Shown here piece after piece: positions 24,006 through 30,419 of a stretch of 40,344 nt of DNA; position 1 is the stretch's first letter; every line of letters starts with the position of its first letter. The stretch comes from an uncultured Bacteroides sp. (GTDB taxonomy: Bacteria; Bacteroidota; Bacteroidia; Bacteroidales; Bacteroidaceae). The position numbers were made by a program, and so were the translations under genes. The stretch spans positions 1 to 40,344 of the forward strand of contig CALUJC010000032.1 of the NCBI GenBank assembly GCA_944320865.1. The letters run 5' to 3'. A model generated the notes under the pieces. The model was not told the DNA's origin, searched no databases, and saw only the letters and a list, made by a program, of their open reading frames with translations.

Positions 24006-26018
24006 TTATAGATAATAGTTGATTGATATCTTGTAGTTCCGTCCGGGCATGGGGTAAAAGCGGATAATCTCGTAGTTCTTGCCTCCCAGGTTCAAGGCAT
24101 CGAGCTGTACGCGCAGGCGGTGCCGATTCCACCGGAACTGCCGGGACAAGGACAGCCCGTGGTCAGAGTACGGCGCAATGCGGTAATCGGGCAGGTTCTG
24201 CGCCAAGGTGTAACGCTCGGAGGCAAAGGTGACGTTGTACGACAGATTGGCCCAAGGTGTTTCCACGGTCAGGCTGCCACTGCCTGAGTGGCGGGGCGTG
24301 TAGACTATCTGGTTGCGCCACGTCTTCGACGAGGGGTCGGTCACGTCTTCCGCCTGCATGAAGTTGTAGTTGCCCGTGAGGTAACACTTCAAGCCTTTGC
24401 CTACATGCCATTCGGCGGAGAGGTTAACGTCCGTGCCTATGGTTTCTACCTTGCCCACATTCGTCATCCGCCACACGAACATGGAGGGCACAGCCACAAT
24501 CTTGTCGTCCACCTTATTATAATAGGCATCTGCCGAAAGGCTGATGAAATCGAGGAAGCCCCAACGGGAACGGTTCCACGTGATGCCGAAGTTTCCCTGC
24601 CGGGTGGTTTCGGGCCGCAAGTTGGTATTGCCTATCACCAAGTAATACAGGTCGTTGAACGTGGGGGTGCGGAAGATATCTTTGTACGACAGCCTGATCC
24701 TCAGCCCGGACTGTTCAAAAGGTTTCCAAGCAAGGCTGAAGGCGGGCGACAGGCGTTTGCGGTCGGCAGCCGCCACACCTATCCGCACGCGCTCGGTAAT
24801 GAACGTGTTCAGCAGCGAGGCGGTCGCCCAGAACCTGCGGCGACGGTAATGGGCAGCCACCGCCGTCAGCACCGTGTAACGCTGCGGGTACTGACACTTG
24901 TCCAGCGTCGTACTCAAGTAATTGTAGGCAAAATCCTGCGCAAGGGAAAAGGACAGCCCCTTGACGGGTTCCGCCCACAATGTGGCCGAGAGGTAAGTTT
25001 CAGTCTGCCGGTAGCGGTCGTCGGTTATGCCCGAGGCCTCATCGTTGTAATCGCGGTTCCAACTGTAATTGAACTTCCCGAGCGCCTGCAGCTTGATGCG
25101 ATCGCTGAAGCGGTTCTCATAACGAAACTGGCCGAAGTAGTTCTTGTCGTACAACCGTTCGGCGGCATAGGGGTTGTCGTAAATCACCCCACCCGGCAAC
25201 CCGCGTTCCGAGTCGAACAGGTAGGCTTTCACCTGCAAGTCCTGCCGGGGAGTGAGCGTTGTGTAAAGGGTGGCTTCTGCCCGCCAGGTGCGTATATCGC
25301 TGTTGTTGCGCCGACTGTCTATCAAGTGGTTGCCGTTCCACATCTTGAAGGGGTAATTACCGTCGGCACGCAGGAAGTCGCCGTAGACCGACAGCCCAGC
25401 CTTCGGGGAAAGCCGCTGGCTGTAGAGCACCGACGGATTGACCATGCCATAGGAACCTGCCTTCAGGTTGGCATACAGGTGGAAGGGGCTGTCCGTAAAG
25501 TCCGGACGGGCAGTCTGTATGCTCAGCGTGCCTGCCGAAGCAAAAGCGCGTGCCGACTGGTAGATGTTGTCCGTCTGCCCGATGGTCAGGGTCAGTTCAG
25601 AGACATTATCCAACGAGAAGCGCGAAATGTCCACTTGTCCCGACTGGCAGTCGCTCACGCTCACCCCGTCGTAGATGACTCCCGTGTGCTGTGCCCCCAT
25701 GCTACGCACCGACACCGTCTTCAATCCGCCGATACCGCCATAATCCTTCACGCTGACACCCGAGAAATGGCGCACCGCCTCGGCCACCTCGTGCACGCCC
25801 AACCGCTCCATCTCCGCCTTGCCCATGACTTGCAGGGGGGACGTGGCGGTAAGGGCCGGCGAAACGCGCCGTGCCTCCACCGTTACGGTAGGAATTTCGT
25901 GTACACGCCCTGTGACGCTATCGCCGGCCAACGATTGTGCCCGCAAGGATATTCCTTGTGCACCTATGGCTGCAACGAAGCATATGCCTGCACGCAGGGC
26001 AAGATGCCTAATGCTCAT
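24006..26018 (-). CDS. btuB: BtuB-like TonB-dependent cobalamin receptor
   Basis: 670 residues from the ATG at 26018. An earlier in-frame start at 26168 lies inside the riboswitch aptamer and is rejected. A signal peptide of about 28 residues precedes a TonB-box-like EIPTVTVEARRVSP (about 41-54), then the plug (with SVRSMGAQHTGVIYDGVSVSD) and a 22-strand barrel ending in an aromatic/Leu C-terminus (ISINYYL). It imports cobalamin across the outer membrane with TonB energy. A cobalamin riboswitch and promoter lie directly upstream, so expression should fall when B12 is plentiful. It lacks the SusC-type N-terminal extension. Confidence 0.92.
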   Translation of the reverse strand: MSIRHLALRAGICFVAAIGAQGISLRAQSLAGDSVTGRVHEIPTVTVEARRVSPALTATSPLQVMGKAEMERLGVHEVAEAVRHFSGVSVKDYGGIGGLKTVSVRSMGAQHTGVIYDGVSVSDCQSGQVDISRFSLDNVSELTLTIGQTDNIYQSARAFASAGTLSIQTARPDFTDSPFHLYANLKAGSYGMVNPSVLYSQRLSPKAGLSVYGDFLRADGNYPFKMWNGNHLIDSRRNNSDIRTWRAEATLYTTLTPRQDLQVKAYLFDSERGLPGGVIYDNPYAAERLYDKNYFGQFRYENRFSDRIKLQALGKFNYSWNRDYNDEASGITDDRYRQTETYLSATLWAEPVKGLSFSLAQDFAYNYLSTTLDKCQYPQRYTVLTAVAAHYRRRRFWATASLLNTFITERVRIGVAAADRKRLSPAFSLAWKPFEQSGLRIRLSYKDIFRTPTFNDLYYLVIGNTNLRPETTRQGNFGITWNRSRWGFLDFISLSADAYYNKVDDKIVAVPSMFVWRMTNVGKVETIGTDVNLSAEWHVGKGLKCYLTGNYNFMQAEDVTDPSSKTWRNQIVYTPRHSGSGSLTVETPWANLSYNVTFASERYTLAQNLPDYRIAPYSDHGLSLSRQFRWNRHRLRVQLDALNLGGKNYEIIRFYPMPGRNYKISINYYL

Positions 26019-26097
26019 AAACAAAAAATAAAATAAGTATAATATAACCTTTGCATGACCTTGCGCTTCTTTCCTCGAGAATGCAAGCACGACTTTT

Positions 26098-26284
26098 GTT
26101 TTGCAGGTCTTCTGACTTACTCCGGTTTGCTTTGCCTTCCCACCTGCAAACAATCGAGGCAGTGGCAAAAGAGGTAGTTAAGCAAACCCATTACTGGAGC
26201 TTACAGCAGCGGGACTGTCCGGGACTTTCACCCGATTCCCTTTTCATCCGCGCCCTCGCTTTGGAGAGCCATGCGGAACAAAAC
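26098..26284 (-). promoter_or_regulatory. Cobalamin (adenosylcobalamin-class) riboswitch
   Basis: On the minus strand the B12 box AAGTCAGAAGACCTGC lies at 26103-26118, the conserved GCCACTG at 26160-26166, and the GGGAATCGGGTGAAAGTCCC core at about 26221-26240. The ends pair as P1: GTTTTG (plus-strand CAAAAC, 26279-26284) with CAAAAC (plus-strand GTTTTG, 26098-26103). About 80 bases separate the aptamer from the btuB start. A TTGCAT...ATGCAA dyad within that leader may be part of the switching region. Ligand binding normally represses btuB genes. Confidence 0.95.
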
Positions 26285-26289
26285 TGGGG

Positions 26290-26297
26290 CAAAGATA
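26290..26297 (-). promoter_or_regulatory. -7 element of the btuB operon
   Basis: TATCTTTG on the minus strand, placing the transcript start at or just before the riboswitch P1 helix. No clear -33 element was seen. Confidence 0.6.
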
Positions 26298-26335
26298 AAG
26301 GATTCTTTTGAATTGGCCGCACACTCCGGCACAAA

Positions 26336-26959
26336 TTATTTTTTCCGGATAATCGTCAGCCCGTCGCGCAGGGGGAGGATGACTTTCTCCACGCGGTCGT
26401 CCTTCGCCACCCGGTCGTTGAAGGCCTGTATGCCCAGGGTTTGCGCGTCGCGGGGATGTTCTTCCAGCACATGGCCGTCCCACAAGGTATTGTCGGCAAG
26501 GATATAACCGCCGGGGGCAAGGTGCTGCAACACCATCTCGTAATAGTCCACATAGCGGCGCTTGTCGCCGTCGACATAGGCCAGGTCAAAAGTGAGTCCC
26601 AAGCGGGGTACCTGCTCCAAGGCATCGCCGATATAAAACTTTATCTTCCCGGCATAGGCGGAACGCTCCAGCCAGGGGCGGGTAAAGTCTTCCTGCTCGT
26701 CGTTGATTTCAAAGGTGTGAATCATGCCGCCTTCGGGCAACCCCTCTGCCATGCACAGGGCGGAGTAGCCGCTGTACGTGCCAATCTCCAGCACCTGCGA
26801 GGGGCGCACCATGCGCACAAACATCTTGAGCAGCCGCCCTTGCAGATGTCCCGACGCCATGCGGGGATAAAGCAGTTTAAGGTGCGTGTCGCGGTAGAGG
26901 GCGCGCAGGTAGTCGCCTTCATCGTCGATGTGGGCAAGGATATAATCGTCGAGAGACAT
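26336..26959 (-). CDS. SAM-dependent O-methyltransferase (catechol/caffeoyl-CoA type)
   Basis: 207 residues from the ATG at 26959. Twelve codons further upstream are encoded by an intergenic repeat and are unlikely to be translated. The SAM-binding motif VLEIGTYSGYS (56-66), FEIND (acidic ribose ligand) and the metal-binding stretch YVDGDKRRYVDYY with ADN (about 156) fit cation-dependent class I methyltransferases. The natural acceptor is unknown in Bacteroidetes. It lies 75 bases after pyk on the same strand, with a repeat-derived hairpin between, and may be cotranscribed. Confidence 0.9.
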   Translation of the reverse strand: MSLDDYILAHIDDEGDYLRALYRDTHLKLLYPRMASGHLQGRLLKMFVRMVRPSQVLEIGTYSGYSALCMAEGLPEGGMIHTFEINDEQEDFTRPWLERSAYAGKIKFYIGDALEQVPRLGLTFDLAYVDGDKRRYVDYYEMVLQHLAPGGYILADNTLWDGHVLEEHPRDAQTLGIQAFNDRVAKDDRVEKVILPLRDGLTIIRKK

Positions 26960-26969
26960 GATAAGAATG

Positions 26970-27036
26970 AAAAATGAAGAATGAAGAATGAACAATGGAC
27001 AACCAATAATTGTCCATTGTCAATTGTCCATTGATT
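26970..27036. repeat. Intergenic word repeat with an inverted repeat, pyk to O-methyltransferase
   Basis: AAAATGAAGAATGAAGAA words (also at 40237) are followed by a perfect 11-bp inverted repeat, ACAATGGACAA (26992-27002) and TTGTCCATTGT (27010-27020), and another partial copy, CAATTGTCCATTG. Such words recur in Bacteroides intergenic DNA. No function is assigned. Confidence 0.6.
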
Positions 27037-28492
27037 AAAGGTATCTGTTACTGTTGGGCAACACGCTGTCACCAGCATGCTTCAGCGCGTCTTCCACTAC
27101 ATTGATTTCGAGGAAGGAGGTTTGCGTGCCGGCCTTGCCGCTGCTCAGGTAGCCGACCATGTCGGTGGGCTGCAGCTTGCCTTCGTTCAGCAGGCGGCGC
27201 AGGGCGGCAAAGTAATACTCCTGACCGTTGGCCAATTCGGGCATGTAGATGGCTTCCACGCCGTAGGACAGTGCCAGGTGGCGCATGGTTTTCTCTTTAT
27301 AGCAGATGGCGAGCACGGGATATTTACCCCGGAAGGCAGCCAGGTTGCGGGCGGTGCGGCCGCTGTAACTGTCGGTGATGATGGCACGTATCTTCAGCTT
27401 CGTGGTAGCCTTGACGGCTTGTTTGGCCAGGAAGGCGGTGACATCGTTGCTGTTCTCGTCCAAGGGGATGCGGATGTCGTTGTCGGGCAACTTGTCCTGT
27501 TCGGCCTGGGCTGCCACTCTGGTCATGGTTTGTACCGCCTCTACCGGATACTTGCCGTAGGCCGTCTCGCCGCTCAGCATCAGGGCATCGGTGCGGTAGT
27601 AGATGGCGTTGGCAATATCCGTCACCTCGGCGCGGGTGGGGCGCGGGTTCTGAATCATAGTGTGCAGCATCTGTGTAGCCACGATGACCGGCTTCTTGGC
27701 CAGGATGCACTTGCGGATGAGCACGCGCTGTATGCCGGGGATGCGTTCCTGCGGCACCTCGATGCCCAGGTCGCCGCGCGCCACCATGACGCCGTCGGCC
27801 ACTTGGAGTATCTCGCCGATGTTGTCCACGCCCTCTTGGTTTTCTATCTTGGCGATGATTTTAATGTCGCTGCCGTGTGCGTCCAGTATTTCCTTGATGT
27901 CGAGCACATCCTGCTTATTGCGCACAAAGGAGTGGGCAATGAAGTCAATGTCCTGCTCGATGCCAAAAAGGATGTTGTTGCGGTCTTTCTCGGTGAGCGA
28001 AGGCAGGTTGATGCGCACGCCCGGCACGTTGACGCTCTTTCGGCTGCCCAGGGAGGCCTCGTTCTGTACCTCGCACAGCAGGTAGTCGTCCGTCTTCTCC
28101 ACCACCAGCATCTCAAGGTCGCCGTCGTCAATAAGCACGCGGTCGCCCAGATTCAAGTCGTGCACGAAGTGGGGATAGCTCACGGCGATGCACTCGCGCG
28201 TGGTTTCACGGCCGGGGTCGCCCACAACCTTCACACGGTCACCGGCCTGAAAAGAAACCGCTTCTGCCAAGGTGGTAGTGCGCACTTCGGGGCCTTTGGT
28301 GTCCATGAGTATGCCGATGCGGTTGGACACCGCACGCACGTTATCTATGATTTTTTTCTGCCCGTCATAATCCAGGTGGGCGGTGTTCATACGCACCACG
28401 TTCATTCCTGCGTCGAACAGTTGTTTGATGAATTCCACCTCGCAACGTTTGTCCGAGACAGTGACTACAATCTTTGTCTGTTTCAGTAACAT
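27035..28492 (-). CDS. pyk: Pyruvate kinase
   Basis: 485 residues, typical of bacterial pyruvate kinases. It makes pyruvate and ATP from PEP and ADP in the cytoplasm. The active-site stretch IIAKIENQEGV carries Lys215 and Glu217, and MVARGDLGIEVP carries Asp241. TKGPEVRT (65-72) and NPRPTRAEVTDIANAI are family blocks. The N-terminal loop reads MNTAHLDYD instead of the common NFSHG form. A C-terminal domain (about 345-475) includes DSYSGRTARNLAAFRG. It follows aroQ at 106 bases. Opposing pckA at the window start, it consumes the same PEP pool. Confidence 0.96.
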   Translation of the reverse strand: MLLKQTKIVVTVSDKRCEVEFIKQLFDAGMNVVRMNTAHLDYDGQKKIIDNVRAVSNRIGILMDTKGPEVRTTTLAEAVSFQAGDRVKVVGDPGRETTRECIAVSYPHFVHDLNLGDRVLIDDGDLEMLVVEKTDDYLLCEVQNEASLGSRKSVNVPGVRINLPSLTEKDRNNILFGIEQDIDFIAHSFVRNKQDVLDIKEILDAHGSDIKIIAKIENQEGVDNIGEILQVADGVMVARGDLGIEVPQERIPGIQRVLIRKCILAKKPVIVATQMLHTMIQNPRPTRAEVTDIANAIYYRTDALMLSGETAYGKYPVEAVQTMTRVAAQAEQDKLPDNDIRIPLDENSNDVTAFLAKQAVKATTKLKIRAIITDSYSGRTARNLAAFRGKYPVLAICYKEKTMRHLALSYGVEAIYMPELANGQEYYFAALRRLLNEGKLQPTDMVGYLSSGKAGTQTSFLEINVVEDALKHAGDSVLPNSNRYL

Positions 28493-28540
28493 AATCTTTT
28501 TACCTATTTTATTTAATTAATACTCATCATTCAGTTGACA

Positions 28541-28606
28541 AGGTGACGAGGATACAAAGGCAACTTGGCACCTCGTCACCTCGTAACCTGGCACCTCGTC
28601 ACCTCG
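28541..28606. repeat. Tandem and inverted repeat overlapping the 3' end of aroQ
   Basis: GGCACCTCGTCACCTCG occurs twice (28567-28583 and 28590-28606, period 23). A perfect 11-bp inverted repeat, AGGTGACGAGG (28541-28551) and CCTCGTCACCT (28571-28581), gives a hairpin. The aroQ stop codon (28599-28601) lies inside the second copy. Confidence 0.8.
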
Positions 28607-29030
28607 CCACCTGAGGCGCGCACAGCGCCTCCAGCGCCAGCCGGTAAGAGTCGAGCCCGAAGCCGCAGATGACACCCCGGCAGGCGCTCGAAATCATGGA
28701 GCGGTGGCGAAACTCTTCGCGGGCATGCACGTTGGAGATGTGCACCTCGACCACCGGAGCCGGCACGGCGCGTATGGCGTCTTGCAGGGCGATGGAGGTG
28801 TGGGTATAGGCACCGGCATTCAGAATGATGCCGTCCACCTCAAAACCGGCCTGCTGGATACGGTCGATGAGGAAACCCTCAACGTTGGATTGGTAATAGT
28901 CTATCTCCACTTCCGGATACCGCTTGCGCAGCTGCTCCAGATAGTCTTCAAACGCGACGCTGCCATAGATGCCCGGCTCGCGCCGGCCCAGCAAGTTGAT
29001 GTTAGGGCCGTTTACAATCAGGATTTTCAT
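28599..29030 (-). CDS. aroQ: Type II 3-dehydroquinate dehydratase
   Basis: 143 residues, the usual length. It converts 3-dehydroquinate to 3-dehydroshikimate in aromatic amino-acid and chorismate synthesis. The opening ILIVNGPNINLLGRREPGIYG includes catalytic Tyr22. ILNAGAYTHTSIAL (69-82) is the substrate-binding loop and VEVHISN carries catalytic His97. The last codons and stop are formed by a repeated sequence. It is divergent from xerD across a 289-base gap and probably leads a transcript with pyk. Confidence 0.95.
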   Translation of the reverse strand: MKILIVNGPNINLLGRREPGIYGSVAFEDYLEQLRKRYPEVEIDYYQSNVEGFLIDRIQQAGFEVDGIILNAGAYTHTSIALQDAIRAVPAPVVEVHISNVHAREEFRHRSMISSACRGVICGFGLDSYRLALEALCAPQVAR

Positions 29031-29093
29031 ATTAGTTTACATTAAAGACAGCCTTCGAGAAGCCTCATCCCAGCCTTCCAACACCCGCCTGGT

Positions 29094-29154
29094 GGCGTAG
29101 TATCACTACCGCGCTGGCGCAGTATCACCAGCACGCTGGCTTAGTATCGCTACC
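29094..29154. repeat. 22-base tandem palindromic repeat, three units
   Basis: Units begin at 29094, 29116 and 29138, exactly 22 bases apart. Each has a 17-base core of the form GGCGTAGTATCACTACC with a few changes and a 5-base variable spacer. The same unit occurs twice at 38710 and 38732. Cores are partly self-complementary (GTAGT...ACTAC). Confidence 0.8.
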
Positions 29155-29229
29155 AAAGCCCCTCTGCAATGCCTCCACGCGGGGGTAAGGAAGTTTGCCG
29201 GCTTCCGTCCTAATATCTTCTTTTTTTTC

Positions 29230-29237
29230 TACTTTTG
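29230..29237 (+). promoter_or_regulatory. -7 element for xerD
   Basis: TACTTTTG matches TAnnTTTG, 82 bases upstream of the ATG at 29320. No good -33 element at the usual spacing. Confidence 0.45.
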
Positions 29238-29301
29238 CACCCCGTAGGCAGATGCCGCCCCAAAAAAAGGCGTTTCTGTCCGAAGGGTTTGAAAAACAGC
29301 G

Positions 29302-29309
29302 CAAAGGTA
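29302..29309 (-). promoter_or_regulatory. Minus-strand -7 element, possibly for aroQ-pyk
   Basis: TACCTTTG on the minus strand, just before the xerD start. It would give a leader of about 265 bases before aroQ, running through the 22-base repeats. No clear -33 element. Confidence 0.35.
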
Positions 29310-29319
29310 GGAAAAAGAT

Positions 29320-30282
29320 ATGGATTTTGAAGCAGGAACAACGAATAAGCAACAAAATGAGTTGATATTCAAGCGGTATAAGCAGTACCTCAAACTGGAG
29401 AAAGGCTTCTCGCCCAACACCGTCGAGGCCTACGAAAGAGACCTCGGAAAGCTGCTGCACTTTTTGGGAGGGGAGAAAGGGAAGGATGTGCTCAACGTTA
29501 CCCTCGACGACCTGCAACAGTTCAGCGCCGGACTGCACGACATTGGCATACACCCGCGCTCGCAGGCACGCATCCTGTCGGGCATCAAGTCGTTCTACCA
29601 CTTTCTGGTGCTGGCCGACTACCTGGAAGCCGACCCCAGCGAACTGCTGGAGGGGCCCAAGATAGGCTTCAAGCTGCCCGAAGTGCTGACGGTGGAAGAG
29701 ATAGACGCCATCATCGGCGCCATCGACCTGAGCAAGCCCGAAGGCCAGCGCAACCGCGCCATACTGGAAACACTGTACAGCTGCGGCCTGCGCGTGTCCG
29801 AACTTTGCAACCTGAAGCTTTCCGACCTCTACTTCGACGAAGGCTTCATCAAGGTCGAGGGTAAAGGCAGCAAGCAACGGCTGGTGCCCATCTCGCCCCG
29901 CGCCATCAAGGAGATAAAGTATTGGCTGATGGATCGCGGGCGCGGGCGCATCCATAAAGACTACGAAGACTACGTGTTCCTGGCACGCTGGGGCAAGGGC
30001 ATCTCGCGCATCATGGTGTTTCACATCATCAAGGAACTGGCCGAAAAGGCAGGCATCACCAAAAACATCAGCCCCCACACCTTCCGCCACTCCTTTGCCA
30101 CCCACCTGCTGGAAGGCGGGGCCAATCTGCGCGCCATACAGTGCATGCTGGGCCATGAGTCCATTGCGACAACAGAAATTTACACCCATATCGACCGCCA
30201 GATGCTGCGCAGCGAAATCATAGAGCACCATCCGCGCAACATTCTCTACCGGAAAAACAAGAATAAGGGGGAAATTCATTAA
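29320..30282 (+). CDS. xerD: Tyrosine recombinase XerD
   Basis: 320 residues. It resolves chromosome dimers at dif together with XerC in the cytoplasm near the septum. An N-terminal SAM-like core-binding domain (about 13-105, with LEKGFSPNTVEAYERDL) precedes the catalytic domain. The catalytic set is complete: Arg158 (GLRVSEL), Lys182 region (EGKGSKQR), His253 and Arg256 (SPHTFRHSFATHLL), His279 (LGHES) and nucleophile Tyr288 (TTEIYTH). It is a housekeeping chromosomal copy with no integrase-type additions or att-like neighbours. XerC versus XerD naming is by overall similarity. Confidence 0.92.
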   Translation: MDFEAGTTNKQQNELIFKRYKQYLKLEKGFSPNTVEAYERDLGKLLHFLGGEKGKDVLNVTLDDLQQFSAGLHDIGIHPRSQARILSGIKSFYHFLVLADYLEADPSELLEGPKIGFKLPEVLTVEEIDAIIGAIDLSKPEGQRNRAILETLYSCGLRVSELCNLKLSDLYFDEGFIKVEGKGSKQRLVPISPRAIKEIKYWLMDRGRGRIHKDYEDYVFLARWGKGISRIMVFHIIKELAEKAGITKNISPHTFRHSFATHLLEGGANLRAIQCMLGHESIATTEIYTHIDRQMLRSEIIEHHPRNILYRKNKNKGEIH

Positions 30283-30330
30283 ATTATGATAAAATTGTGT
30301 GGGCAATGGGAGCAGTGCAAACAGATTCTT

Positions 30331-30338
30331 TATCTTTG
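30331..30338 (+). promoter_or_regulatory. -7 element for the OmpA/TPR lipoprotein gene
   Basis: TATCTTTG, 82 bases upstream of the ATG at 30420. No good -33 element at normal spacing. Confidence 0.5.
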
Positions 30339-30419
30339 TGAAAAGGATGTGCCATAAAAAGGCATCCTGCAAAGAATAGACAAATTTTCAATTACAAACC
30401 CTATAAAACTAAAAACAAC

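Noticed and set aside
26018-26168. Longer btuB protein starting at 26168
   Set aside because: The extension runs through the riboswitch aptamer and lacks a signal peptide at its N-terminus. The ATG at 26018 gives a normal signal peptide.
29094-29154. CRISPR-like array
   Set aside because: The period is only 22 bases with 5-base spacers, and no cas genes are nearby. Real CRISPR spacers are about 30 bases or more.
29320-30282. xerD as the integrase of a mobile element
   Set aside because: Length and motifs fit the housekeeping XerC/XerD form. Neighbours are core genes and no att-like duplications were seen.
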